Shown here: positions 7,947 to 17,132 of the stretch, one piece after another
Numbering within the stretch: position 1 is the stretch's first letter
How the letters are laid out: each line of letters starts with the position of its first letter
Origin: Oscillospiraceae bacterium
GTDB lineage: Bacteria; Bacillota; Clostridia; Oscillospirales; Ruminococcaceae
Assembly (NCBI GenBank): GCA_902362965.1
Contig: CABIYQ010000002.1
Span: 44,085 to 102,884, forward strand
Reading direction: 5' to 3'
Length of the DNA stretch: 58,800 bases
Position numbers and translations under genes: made by a program
The notes under the pieces: generated by a model
Told to the model about the DNA's origin: nothing
The model's input: only the letters and a program-made list of their open reading frames with translations
Databases searched by the model: none

Positions 7947-8678
7947 TTATTTATTCATACTTTGTTCTGCAAGATATCTTGCAATTGACGCAGCGTCTAA
8001 GGCTGAAATTTTGCCGTCTTTGTTAAAATCGGCATGGGACGGTAATTCGTTTCCTTTTTGTTCCGCAAGCATTTTAGCGATAAAGGCAGCATCCATGGCA
8101 GTTAATTTTCCATCACAATTAGCGTCTCCGGGAATAAAATCAATGGCGGAAAATGTTAAATCTATAGTTTTATTATTATTTTCACCGGATACGGTGCTAA
8201 GGGGTTTTTCAAGTTCTTCATCAGTAAGAGTAATTTTATATGTGTATTCGGTACTGCGTTCCGTATAGTCGCTGTCTTCAATAATTATTTTATCCGTATA
8301 ATAAACCGGTTGGGACTCGGCGTATGTAGGAATACCGATTTTAACTATGTAGTCACCTTCGTATTGTCCTGATTCGTAGTTAAAATTGTTGTATTCCAGA
8401 TTTAAAACAAACGTGTCTGATACATGGACCTCATTGGTGTGAATAACTGTATCATACACAAGATAACCTTCAGTCGGAAATTCGGGAGTACGTTTATATA
8501 TTGAAACATAAGTGTCTCTGTCTGTAGTAGTGATAATATTTACTTTTCCGCAGATGTTGTCAGGCTGGTCAGTAACAGGATTTATTATTTTTTCAGCCGC
8601 ACCCGCAGATATTCCCGTAAGCATAATTGTACCCGACGATAATATCGAACAAAGTGTTTTTATTATTTTAATTTTCAT
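7947..8678 (-). CDS. Secreted protein with C-terminal type I dockerin
   Basis: About 243 residues. MKIKIIKTLCSILSSG... is a signal peptide ending near AGAAE. A middle part of some 140 residues, probably beta-rich, matches no domain I recognise. The C-terminus is a type I dockerin with two calcium-binding F-hand repeats, GDANCDGKLTAMDAAFIAKM and ADFNKDGKISALDAASIARY, which plug into cohesin modules of scaffoldins. No catalytic domain is visible. The start at 8678 has GAAAGG at 9-nt spacing; the ATG at 8741 lies inside the upstream gene. It lies 16 nt after the CHAP protein gene, in one operon. No cohesin or scaffoldin is in the window. Confidence 0.88.
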   Translation of the reverse strand: MKIKIIKTLCSILSSGTIMLTGISAGAAEKIINPVTDQPDNICGKVNIITTTDRDTYVSIYKRTPEFPTEGYLVYDTVIHTNEVHVSDTFVLNLEYNNFNYESGQYEGDYIVKIGIPTYAESQPVYYTDKIIIEDSDYTERSTEYTYKITLTDEELEKPLSTVSGENNNKTIDLTFSAIDFIPGDANCDGKLTAMDAAFIAKMLAEQKGNELPSHADFNKDGKISALDAASIARYLAEQSMNK

Positions 8679-8694
8679 TTTAACAGGCCTTTCA

Positions 8695-10593
8695 TTATTT
8701 TTTAAAGTTTGGTACGGCAAAACCGTAGATGCATGAATCATCTATACTGTAAGATTTGGTTCTGCATGTATCGCTGCTGTTGCCTTCTACTGTGTAGACA
8801 TAACCGTTTTCATAATAGTCTACGATTCCGATATGGTCGGCTACTCCGTCCGGTTCCCAGTCAAAGAAAATATAATCTCCTGACTTAGGGGTATAAGATC
8901 TGCCTTTCCACTGATTATGCGCTTTGAACCAGTCGATTCCCACCTTGCAGGATATAAAGGACGGAACGCTACCGCTCTGGACATATCCGCACTGATATGC
9001 ACACCATGAGACAAAGCATGCGCACCATTCAATACGGTAATTGAAGCCGTACCATGTCCAGTAAGGTTCGCCTCCTACGTTTCCGAGCTGTGAGAGCGCT
9101 TTGAGTACTATTTCATGATTTCCCTCTGTTGCCATAGCTCCGTTTGAATAAAAAAGATAGTCTACATTGTCAATTCTGTGTCTGTAGGTAAGCATAATTC
9201 CGTTTGAATCAAAATAATATTTTGTGGTGTTGATTGTTTTCCAGCCGGTATGCTTTTTTCCGTCGTCATTGAAATAGTATGTATTTTCTCCGATTACAGT
9301 AAATCCGGTGCACATTGTGCCGTTAGTAGCGAAATAATATTCGCCCGTTGAAAGCTTCAGCCAGCCTGTAAGCATTCTGCCGTTATCGGAAAAGTAATAT
9401 TTGTGGTTGTTTATGGTCTGCCAGCCGGTTTTCATTTTACCGTCAGAGCCGAAATAATACCGATAATCGCCTATTTCAGCAAGACCGGTGACCATTGCGC
9501 CGTCTTTGCCGAAATAATATGTGCTTCCGTTGATAGCTTGGAAACCGGTTACCATTTTACCGTCGGAATTAAAGTAATATTTATTATTGCTGACAGTCTG
9601 CCAGCCGGTTGCCATATAGCCGTCTGTGTTAAAATAATATACGTCTTTTTCAACGGTTATCATTTTGTCCGCAGCCCATGTACCGTCATTGTAATAAAAG
9701 CATGCTTTTCCGTTATCGAAGGACTGAAGTCCTGTCTTAATAGCTCCGCTTGAATCAAATCTGTAAGGACGTGAATCTATATACTGTTCTCCGGTATATT
9801 TGCCGATAGTATTATCGGTGTAATAATATGTTCCGCGATAATTTATCCAGCCGTAAACAGGTTCAGCGGTTTCATAATCAAAGTATACTCTTAAACCTTT
9901 TATAGTCTGCCAGCCTGTATGTACTTTTCCGGCTGGTGAAATTATGTACCATGTTCCGTTAATGTCAATAGGAGTCTGGTTATCGTCTCCGGTAATCAAT
10001 ACGCCGTTTTCGTCACAGCAGTACATGTATCCCTGACACTTGCCGAATCCTGTCTGCATTATACCGGTATCTTTAAAAATGTAGGTTTTTCCGTCTATTT
10101 CATGCATGCCGATAAGCTTGCCGTACTGTTTGTCGTTGTAATAAGTATTTCCCATATAGGAGATCCAGCCGTAAACAGGACTGTGAGTTTCGCTGTCAAA
10201 ATATGTTCTTATTGAATTTACTGTCTGCCAGCCTGTTTTTAATGCGCCGTTAGGTGCAAAAAGATAGGATTCACCGTCTATTTCAACGATACCGTTTGCC
10301 GGAACGCCGTCAATATAGTAGAACCACCTGTTATTTTGCAAGCTCCAGCCGTCGGTTGATTCTGATGCAGATGTAGTTTCTGAGGTTTGCGGTTCTTCCG
10401 TAATATCGGTTGAAACGGTAGTTTCAGCCGCCGTTGTTTGAGCAGGCTCAGATACTTCGGGTATGGTTTCTTCGGTAATCGCCTCTGTAACTTCCTGTGT
10501 GACAACGGTTTCATCGGCATATGCGCTGAAGCATAATGCTCCTGCGGAAATTATTACTGCCGCTGCTGCCGGAAGAAATTTTAGAAATTTCAT
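8695..10593 (-). CDS. Secreted CHAP-domain amidase with choline/glucan-binding-type repeats
   Basis: 632 residues: signal peptide (about 1-27, ending at AYA), a Thr/Ser/Glu-rich linker (about 28-85), then about 19 short aromatic repeats of the type GWQTINNHKYYFSDNGRMLT (cell-wall/glucan binding family), and a C-terminal CHAP domain (about 500-632). The CHAP nucleophile Cys is in EWCACFVSWC and the His in ADHIGIVDYY. Likely role: surface-attached peptidoglycan amidase or endopeptidase. AAGGAG precedes the ATG by 13 nt, a rather long spacing. The dockerin gene follows in the same operon. Confidence 0.9.
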   Translation of the reverse strand: MKFLKFLPAAAAVIISAGALCFSAYADETVVTQEVTEAITEETIPEVSEPAQTTAAETTVSTDITEEPQTSETTSASESTDGWSLQNNRWFYYIDGVPANGIVEIDGESYLFAPNGALKTGWQTVNSIRTYFDSETHSPVYGWISYMGNTYYNDKQYGKLIGMHEIDGKTYIFKDTGIMQTGFGKCQGYMYCCDENGVLITGDDNQTPIDINGTWYIISPAGKVHTGWQTIKGLRVYFDYETAEPVYGWINYRGTYYYTDNTIGKYTGEQYIDSRPYRFDSSGAIKTGLQSFDNGKACFYYNDGTWAADKMITVEKDVYYFNTDGYMATGWQTVSNNKYYFNSDGKMVTGFQAINGSTYYFGKDGAMVTGLAEIGDYRYYFGSDGKMKTGWQTINNHKYYFSDNGRMLTGWLKLSTGEYYFATNGTMCTGFTVIGENTYYFNDDGKKHTGWKTINTTKYYFDSNGIMLTYRHRIDNVDYLFYSNGAMATEGNHEIVLKALSQLGNVGGEPYWTWYGFNYRIEWCACFVSWCAYQCGYVQSGSVPSFISCKVGIDWFKAHNQWKGRSYTPKSGDYIFFDWEPDGVADHIGIVDYYENGYVYTVEGNSSDTCRTKSYSIDDSCIYGFAVPNFKK

Positions 10594-10634
10594 TAGCTGT
10601 AGATCACTCCTTGTATAAAAATAATATAATAAAT

Positions 10635-10663
10635 ATTATAACATTTTTCAACAAAAAAATCAA
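10635..10663 (-). promoter_or_regulatory. Promoter of the CHAP-dockerin operon
   Basis: Minus strand TTGATT (10663-10658), 17-bp spacer, TATAAT (10640-10635). Confidence 0.75.
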
Positions 10664-10744
10664 TAATTTGTAAGTAAAACAACCTGATTTTTATAAATTC
10701 GGTATCTTGCCTCGGAAACGCCTGAGAATTTATGTAATATAGCG

Positions 10745-10780
10745 AATGGAACGCCCTTTCTTAAGGACGTTCCATTTATT
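10745..10780. terminator. Hairpin downstream of ppk
   Basis: AATGGAACG (10745-10753) pairs with CGTTCCATT (10768-10776). On the minus strand, where ppk ends, the following T-run is weak, so termination efficiency is uncertain. Confidence 0.5.
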
Positions 10781-10783
10781 TTG

Positions 10784-12919
10784 CTATATATTAGTATTTT
10801 CTTTATTTTTTTGTTTTTTTCTTGAATTGGTTTTTGCTTTAGCGGCAGCTCTTGCCTTGGCTTTTTCCTTAGCGGCAGCTTTTCTTTCAGCTTTTTTGTA
10901 TGCTTCTTCAAAGAAGAACCGCTGAGCGTCGACAGGCGGATTGTCGTTTACTTTATAGACATAAGCGCCGTCTGGCAGCTGAATTCTTGCCTTGACATTA
11001 TCCCTGAGAAGTATTTCAAACATATTCCATAGACGTTTTTTTATTTTTTCATTGTAAACGGGAGCAGCTACTTCAACACGTCTTATAGTATTTCTTGTCA
11101 TATAATCGGCGGAACTGATATATATTTTTCTCCTTTTTTCAGTACCGAAAATGTAAATACGGCTGTGTTCCAGATATCTGCCGACTATACTTGTAACAGT
11201 AATATTTTCTGTAAATCCTTCAACACCTGCAATAAGACTGCATATGCCTCTGATTACCATATCAATTTTAACTCCTGCCTGAGAGGCTTCAATAAGCTTG
11301 TCTATAATTGTTTTGTCGCAGAGCGAATTGATTTTTATACCCACATAAGCTGGTTCACCGTTTCTGGCAAATTCAATTTCTTCATCGATCATTTGGAGAA
11401 TAGGGTCACGCAGAGCCAGCGGTGCAATTAAAAGATGTTCGGATTCTTCTATCAAGCGGTTGTTGAGCAGTGCATCAAACAGTCTTTCAGCATCTGTTCC
11501 TATATCCGGATTGGCAGTCATAAGGGAAAGGTCGGTATAAAGAGCGGAGGTTTTTTCGTTGTAATTACCCGTGCCGATTTGAGTGATATATTCAGTTTTC
11601 TGACCGATTTTTCTTGTGATCAGCAAGAGCTTAGAGTGTACCTTTAAATCTCTGGGGCCGTAAATGATATTGCAGCCGGAATCCTGTAAGCGTCTTGACC
11701 AGCCGATATTGTTTTCTTCGTCAAAACGGGCGCGGAGTTCAACCAAAACAAGTACGTTTTTGCCGTTTTCGGCGGCGTCGCACAGCGCTTCTATGATCTG
11801 ACTGTTTTTCGCAAGACGGTAAAGGGTGATTTTAATATCTGTTACCTTTGGATCCTTTGCCGCTTCGTTCAGCAGCTGAATAAAAGGCTTTATAGATTCA
11901 TAAGGGTAGCTCAGGAGAATATCACGTCTTTTTATTTGGGGAATTATATTCATAGTTTCGGCTATGCTTTCGGATTTCTGAGGTACCAGCTTGTCGAATT
12001 TAAGAGAAGGATCGTTGCAGATATCTGCAATGTCTCCGGCAAAGGACAAATCAAGAGGAGTTTTAAGATAAAAAATATGTTCTTCATTTAATTCAAGCTT
12101 TTTGCATAGGAATTCCAGTGCGGGCTGACTGAAAGTTTCAGATAGCTGAAGACGTACCGGATGAAGTTTTTTTCTTTTTTTACATAGTTCTTCCATAACT
12201 TCTCTGAAGTCCAGGTCATGATCGTAAAGACCTTCTTCAACGGTTATGTCTGCGTTTCGGGTAATTCTGAAAAGTGTTTTGTCAATTATTTTGTAATTTT
12301 TGAATACGTTAGGAGCATAGTGAAGAATAAGATCTTCCGCCAGAATAAACCGTTTTCCGCCGTTAAGCAGAATTACTCTGTTGAACTGTCCGCTTGCAGG
12401 GATAATGCCGATTTTTATATTTGATTTGGACTGAATCTGCAAAGCACAGTAAATTTGTTTATTGTTGAGGAAAGGAAAGGGAGTTTTTTTATCGATAATA
12501 AGGGGGGAAATAAGAGGTTTTATTTCCTTTTTAAAATATGCTTCGAGGTATTTTTGCTCTTCGATTGAAGCTGAACGGAAATTAACCTGTTCCACGCCAT
12601 GCTCCATCAGTTCAAGCATTATATTTTTGTAGGCTATATCTTTCATAGGTTCAAGTTCGTTGACCTTGTCAAATATGGCCGATAACTGCTTTTTTGCGGT
12701 CATTTGGGTTTTGTTGTCTTTCTTTTTCGGATTGACAAGCATCTGGTCGTAAAGAGAGCCTACGCGTACCATAAAAAATTCATCTAAATTACTTTGAAAA
12801 ATAGCGGCGAAGTTAAGTCTTTCCAATAGCGGGACTCTTTTGTCCTGCGCTTCTTCCAGAACACGTTCATTGAATTTCAGCCAAGATAGTTCTCTGTTTT
12901 CATAAACTGCTGCTGTCAT
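10784..12919 (-). CDS. ppk1: Polyphosphate kinase 1
   Basis: Makes and degrades inorganic polyphosphate using ATP, about 711 residues. N-terminal ENRELSWLKFNERVLEEA and SNLDEFFMVRVG are family signatures; the phosphorylated His is in DLKVHSKLLLI and the second active-site His in YLEHSRIYIFG. GGAGG sits 8 nt before the ATG at 12919; an in-frame ATG at 12952 lacks one. The last 45 or so residues (KKAERKAAAKEKAKARAA...) are a Lys/Ala-rich extension not part of the catalytic fold, perhaps a disordered or nucleic-acid/polyP-binding tail. Confidence 0.96.
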   Translation of the reverse strand: MTAAVYENRELSWLKFNERVLEEAQDKRVPLLERLNFAAIFQSNLDEFFMVRVGSLYDQMLVNPKKKDNKTQMTAKKQLSAIFDKVNELEPMKDIAYKNIMLELMEHGVEQVNFRSASIEEQKYLEAYFKKEIKPLISPLIIDKKTPFPFLNNKQIYCALQIQSKSNIKIGIIPASGQFNRVILLNGGKRFILAEDLILHYAPNVFKNYKIIDKTLFRITRNADITVEEGLYDHDLDFREVMEELCKKRKKLHPVRLQLSETFSQPALEFLCKKLELNEEHIFYLKTPLDLSFAGDIADICNDPSLKFDKLVPQKSESIAETMNIIPQIKRRDILLSYPYESIKPFIQLLNEAAKDPKVTDIKITLYRLAKNSQIIEALCDAAENGKNVLVLVELRARFDEENNIGWSRRLQDSGCNIIYGPRDLKVHSKLLLITRKIGQKTEYITQIGTGNYNEKTSALYTDLSLMTANPDIGTDAERLFDALLNNRLIEESEHLLIAPLALRDPILQMIDEEIEFARNGEPAYVGIKINSLCDKTIIDKLIEASQAGVKIDMVIRGICSLIAGVEGFTENITVTSIVGRYLEHSRIYIFGTEKRRKIYISSADYMTRNTIRRVEVAAPVYNEKIKKRLWNMFEILLRDNVKARIQLPDGAYVYKVNDNPPVDAQRFFFEEAYKKAERKAAAKEKAKARAAAKAKTNSRKKQKNKENTNI

Positions 12920-12968
12920 AATTTTACCTCCGTTGTTGCGATTGCTGTACAATTGTTATATTACTTAT

Positions 12969-12997
12969 ATTATATAATAAATACCGGATTTCGTCAA
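12969..12997 (-). promoter_or_regulatory. ppk promoter
   Basis: Minus strand TTGACG (12997-12992), 17-bp spacer, TATAAT (12974-12969). Confidence 0.8.
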
Positions 12998-13051
12998 GAA
13001 TTAATGTATAAATTTTCTTTGAATTTTACGTAAAATTTATGTAAAATGCAC

Positions 13052-13135
13052 TTACTTTTTGTAAAAAAGGTAGTAAAAAACTTTAATTTCATTTTAAATT
13101 TTACAAAATGAGGCATGACAGGCAAATAAATGAGA
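13052..13135 (+). repeat. Dispersed intergenic repeat, degenerate copy 3
   Basis: A decayed single unit: TTACTTTTTGTAAAAAAGGTAG resembles the hairpin end, GTAAAAAACTTTAATTTC the spacer, and GAGGCATGACAGGCAAATAAA the CGACAGGTAA box. It lies between ppk and the SpoIID-family gene. Confidence 0.65.
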
Positions 13136-13184
13136 AATGAGGCAGTTTAAGGCTTGGCAGACAGGGAATAAAAATATAACTTAT

Positions 13185-14267
13185 TTAATCTGCTGTTTTA
13201 AGTTCTGTATTGGGATAATAGTGTTCCAGAATTTCCTTGTATGTTTTGCCTTCTTTTGCCATAGCATTTGCTCCGTACTGGCTCATGCCCACGCAATGTC
13301 CGTAGCCTCTTGTGGTAATTTTGAAGCCGTCGTCATACTCAATATCAAACGATGCAGAACGCAGTGAAAGAGCCGCACGTATTTCCTGACCTGTAACTGT
13401 AAGATTACCCGCCTTTATTTCCAGAACTGTATTTGACTTGCTTTTTGAAACGTCTGAAAACCATTCTTCTGGTTTATCTCCCAGTTTAATATCGTCAAAG
13501 GCGTTTTCAAGACGTTCTTTTACTTCGTCCGCAGTATATTCATATTCTTCCATATATTTGGGAGCTTCTGTGTCATAATCACTTTCGACCGGTATAAGAT
13601 ATTCGACTTTGCTTCCCCATACGTTTTCGGCGCTTTCTGTTGTTCCGGAAGACATAGAATGGAAGGCGGCTATAATAGGTTCATCTTCATAAACCAGTAT
13701 TTCGCTTTCAACGTCTGAAACGGCGTTTTTAATTTTTTCTATATACTGTTCATAATTGTCGCCATAATACTGTTTTGCCTGATTTTCAGTAAAATATGCC
13801 TGATATTTACTGCTGTCATTGGAAAAGTAAGCACCGTTTAGCTCTTTGTCCGGAGAAGTCAGCGCCTTTTCTTTCTGACGCTGCGCATATGTATGAGCAG
13901 CGACAGCCTGGGCTTTAAGAGCTTCCGGTTCAAAGGTAGCCGGCATTTCAGCGCAGACTGCTCCGACTACGTAGTCAAACACTGAGATTTCTTCTACTTT
14001 TCCGGTAGTGATATCCAGGACTTTAAAGCTTTCCTGATCGTCGCTGGCGGCTTTATTTTCCTTTTCATTTTCTTTTTTTGAATTTTCAGACGACTCTTGA
14101 GCTTCCGTCTGTTTTTTAGTTTCTTTTTCAGAGTTTTTTGATTTGTAAACTGCCGCTGTCGGTTCGGCTGCCGATGTGTGTCTGAGTTCGGATACTGCAA
14201 GCGGAGCAGCGGGAACGGTAACAAGAAGTGCGGCAAAAATAACTGCTGCGGAAATATATGATTTCAT
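13185..14267 (-). CDS. SpoIID/LytB-domain protein
   Basis: 360 residues with an N-terminal signal/anchor (about 1-25), a Lys/Glu-rich low-complexity linker (about 40-80), and a SpoIID domain. Markers: FDYVVGAVCAEMPATFEPEALKAQAVAAHTYA, AAFHSMSSGTTESAENVWG, GYGHCVGMSQYGANAMA. SpoIID is the lytic transglycosylase of the engulfment machinery in spore formers; the same domain also occurs in vegetative wall proteins, and without spoIIM/P nearby I cannot tell which. Start: GAGG 8 nt before the ATG. Confidence 0.88.
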   Translation of the reverse strand: MKSYISAAVIFAALLVTVPAAPLAVSELRHTSAAEPTAAVYKSKNSEKETKKQTEAQESSENSKKENEKENKAASDDQESFKVLDITTGKVEEISVFDYVVGAVCAEMPATFEPEALKAQAVAAHTYAQRQKEKALTSPDKELNGAYFSNDSSKYQAYFTENQAKQYYGDNYEQYIEKIKNAVSDVESEILVYEDEPIIAAFHSMSSGTTESAENVWGSKVEYLIPVESDYDTEAPKYMEEYEYTADEVKERLENAFDDIKLGDKPEEWFSDVSKSKSNTVLEIKAGNLTVTGQEIRAALSLRSASFDIEYDDGFKITTRGYGHCVGMSQYGANAMAKEGKTYKEILEHYYPNTELKTAD

Positions 14268-14345
14268 ATATATGACCTCTTTTCTTTTTTGTCTTAATTA
14301 AAAATATGAAGCAAAATCAGAAATTATATGTTTCGGCCGTTAAAG

Positions 14346-14374
14346 TTGACATATTTGCTGAAATCGGTTATAAT
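14346..14374 (+). promoter_or_regulatory. Citrate synthase promoter
   Basis: TTGACA (14346-14351), 17-bp spacer, TATAAT (14369-14374). Confidence 0.85.
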
Positions 14375-14407
14375 AAAATTTAAATATAATAGAATGGGAG
14401 TGAGCAT

Positions 14408-15763
14408 GTGAATAGTTTTAATGAGAATAACGGTATTAAAAGATTATGCAGCGACTTGTCCGAAAATTCCAAAATTGATCCGAAGCTTTACGACAAATTT
14501 TATGTCAAAAGAGGTCTCAGGAATAAAGACGGTACGGGAGTCGTGGCGGGAATCACCAATATCTGTAATGTACATGGCTATGTTGTAAATGAGGGTGATG
14601 TAGAGCCTATAGACGGAGAACTGATCTATCGCGGCTATAGTATTAAGGAATTGGTTGCAAACGTTGAAAAGGAAGATCGTTTCGGTTTTGAAGAAATAGC
14701 TTATCTTCTGCTTACCGGACGCCTTCCGTCAAGTAATGCGCTTAAAGGCTTTTCTGCGTATCTGGCTGAAAGAAGAGAACTTCCTCAGGGATTTGTAGTG
14801 GATATGATACTAAAGGCGCCTTCAAAGAATATTATGAATAAGCTGGGAAGAAGCGTGCTTGCCCTTTATTCTTATGACGATGAATGTGAAAATCACAGTA
14901 TTGAAAACGAAATGCGCATAGCAATTGATCTTATTGCAAAACTGCCGGTTATTATGACTAATGCGTATCAGGTAAAGAAAAGTCATTATGAAAATAAAAG
15001 CATGATTATGCATCATCTGATCAAGGATTACAATACGGCGGAAACAATTCTTTCTCTTTTGCGTATGGACAGGAGTTTTACAAAGGAAGAAGCGCAGCTT
15101 CTTGATACTATGCTTATGCTGCATGCCGAGCACGGAGGAGGAAATAATTCTACTTTTACATGCAGAGTGCTTACTTCTTCGGGTACTGACGCTTATTCCG
15201 CATATGCTTCTGCAATAGGCTCTTTAAAAGGTCCTAGACACGGAGGAGCTAATATTAAGGTTATGCATATGCTTGACGATTTTAAATCTAATGTAAAAGA
15301 CTGGGAAAATGAAGGTCAGGTTGCCGACCATATGAGAAAGGTACTTAATAAAGAGGCGAACGACGGCTCCGGACTTATTTACGGTATGGGACATGCAGTT
15401 TATACCCTTTCCGATCCGAGAGCGGTTATCCTTAAACGCAAGGCTTTTAATCTGGCTAAGGGCAAGGATATCGAAGCTGAATTCAGACTTCTGGATACTA
15501 TTGAAAGACTGACACCGGAGCTGTTTAAGGAAGTAAAAGGAAGCGATAAGGTCGTATGTGCCAATGTGGATATGTATTCGGGTCTTGTTTACAAAATGCT
15601 TCGTATTCCGCCGGATTTGTATACGCCGCTTTTTGCAGTTTCGAGAATAGTCGGCTGGGCGGCTCACAGAATTGAGGAGATCCTTACAGGCGGAAGGATA
15701 ATTCGTCCGGCATATAAGGCGGTAGCTAAAACAAGAGACTATGTACCTATTGAAAACAGATAA
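14408..15763 (+). CDS. gltA: Citrate synthase
   Basis: Condenses acetyl-CoA and oxaloacetate to citrate; 451 residues, slightly longer than the usual 370-430. The first catalytic His lies in HAEHGGGNNSTFT and the second in GPRHGGANIKVM; the C-terminal catalytic Asp region is FRLLDTIERL or nearby. GTG start with GGGAG 7 nt upstream; the ATG two bases earlier runs into a stop at once. A 2-methylcitrate synthase activity cannot be excluded. No other TCA genes are adjacent, so the likely purpose is glutamate supply. Confidence 0.93.
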   Translation: MNSFNENNGIKRLCSDLSENSKIDPKLYDKFYVKRGLRNKDGTGVVAGITNICNVHGYVVNEGDVEPIDGELIYRGYSIKELVANVEKEDRFGFEEIAYLLLTGRLPSSNALKGFSAYLAERRELPQGFVVDMILKAPSKNIMNKLGRSVLALYSYDDECENHSIENEMRIAIDLIAKLPVIMTNAYQVKKSHYENKSMIMHHLIKDYNTAETILSLLRMDRSFTKEEAQLLDTMLMLHAEHGGGNNSTFTCRVLTSSGTDAYSAYASAIGSLKGPRHGGANIKVMHMLDDFKSNVKDWENEGQVADHMRKVLNKEANDGSGLIYGMGHAVYTLSDPRAVILKRKAFNLAKGKDIEAEFRLLDTIERLTPELFKEVKGSDKVVCANVDMYSGLVYKMLRIPPDLYTPLFAVSRIVGWAAHRIEEILTGGRIIRPAYKAVAKTRDYVPIENR

Positions 15764-15799
15764 AAAACTGTAGTTTAAACTCAAAGCATAGGAGGAAGA

Positions 15800-17107
15800 A
15801 TGCAATTGAATAAAATAAAATTTATAATAATGCTTTTCCCTCTTTTGCTTACGGGGTGCTCGCTGAATACTTCTATAGACGCTCTTTTGACGCCTCCTAA
15901 GCTGAGCGCTCAGCAAGAACAGATTTACAGCGCTCTGAAAAATTATACCGGTCCCAATATCAGTTTGAAATACCCCAGATCAGGCGAGAATCTTTCCGCC
16001 TTTATCGTAGACGATATTGATAACGATTCCCAGGAGGAGGCAATAGTTTTTTACAAGAAAAACGCCATTAAAACAGAAGATAATTCCCTGCGCATAAATA
16101 TTCTTGACCAGGAGGATTCAGTATGGCGGTCGGTATACGACCGTGCTGCTGACGGAAATGAAGTTGAACAGGTTATGATCACAAAACTGGGAGAGCATGA
16201 CAGGGTTAACATAGTTGTCGGTTACAGCCTTATAAACCAAAGTGAAAAGGTTGTGAGCATTTACGATTATTCCGACGGAAATCTGAATACTACATTTGAA
16301 AATAATTATTATTCCCTTTTTGACGCCGTAGATTTAAACGGCGACGGGAAAAAAGAATTTTTTACCGTCTTGAACCAGAGTGCTTCCCGCAGGGCGTCAG
16401 CCGCAGTTTACTATCTTGCCGAAAACGGCAATTATCTGCGTTCATCGGTTGAGCTGAACGAAAGCTATACAAATTACAGAAATCTGACCTACGGTGAATT
16501 TACCGATGATTTGAAAGCGGTTTATCTTGATGCGGAAACAAGCAGCGGAACTATTGTAACTGAAATACTTTCTGTAGACAGTGAAAACAATCTGTCTGTT
16601 GTTTTTAGTCCCGATCTTGAAAAGGAGGAGACTATGCGTCCGTCTGCTTATGAAAGTACAGATATAGACGGAGACGGATTTGTGGAAATTCCGGTTCCTG
16701 TTTCCTGTCCGGGATATGACGAATCCGAAGATGATCGGATATTTCTTACTAAATGGTATGAATTAAAAAACGAAAAGTTGGAACGGAAATATCTGAGTTA
16801 TATGACTATTACCGACGGATATACTTTTATTATTCCTGAAAAATGGTACGACCATGTAACCGTTATTGTCAGCTCGGTTGATAATGAAGTAAAAATATGC
16901 AGTTATGATAAAGATCCTGAGGACTGCGTTGAAATTTTAAGAATAAAAACCGTTTCTGAAAGTGCAGAGACTGATAAGCTGTGGAATGACGGCTATGATC
17001 TGCTTCATTCAAGAGGCGATAAAATGTTTTTTATAAAAGTAAATAAGGAAAATGAATTTGTGGATTCGCCGGCGGAAATAATGATGAAATTCATTTTTGA
17101 GGATTAA
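15800..17107 (+). CDS. Lipoprotein with FG-GAP-like repeats
   Basis: 435 residues; signal peptide with lipobox LLTGC (Cys about 20). Acidic calcium-loop-like stretches recur (DIDNDSQEEAIVF, DLNGDGKKEFF, DIDGDGFVEIP), which resemble FG-GAP/VCBS blades of integrin-like propellers. Function unknown. It is followed directly by a response regulator and a sensor kinase (the kinase partner's operon begins about 25 nt after), so an accessory sensing role for that pair is possible but only inferred from position. Confidence 0.7.
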   Translation: MQLNKIKFIIMLFPLLLTGCSLNTSIDALLTPPKLSAQQEQIYSALKNYTGPNISLKYPRSGENLSAFIVDDIDNDSQEEAIVFYKKNAIKTEDNSLRINILDQEDSVWRSVYDRAADGNEVEQVMITKLGEHDRVNIVVGYSLINQSEKVVSIYDYSDGNLNTTFENNYYSLFDAVDLNGDGKKEFFTVLNQSASRRASAAVYYLAENGNYLRSSVELNESYTNYRNLTYGEFTDDLKAVYLDAETSSGTIVTEILSVDSENNLSVVFSPDLEKEETMRPSAYESTDIDGDGFVEIPVPVSCPGYDESEDDRIFLTKWYELKNEKLERKYLSYMTITDGYTFIIPEKWYDHVTVIVSSVDNEVKICSYDKDPEDCVEILRIKTVSESAETDKLWNDGYDLLHSRGDKMFFIKVNKENEFVDSPAEIMMKFIFED

Positions 17108-17132
17108 CGGCGGAAGGGAAATGGAGTCTTTT

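Noticed and set aside
8011..8736. Plus-strand reading frames across the dockerin gene
   Set aside because: The minus-strand gene has a signal peptide, dockerin repeats and a ribosome binding site; the others have none.
10278..10520. Reading frames inside the CHAP gene's linker and repeats
   Set aside because: They are shadows of the main gene, biased by its Thr/Ser-rich low-complexity coding.
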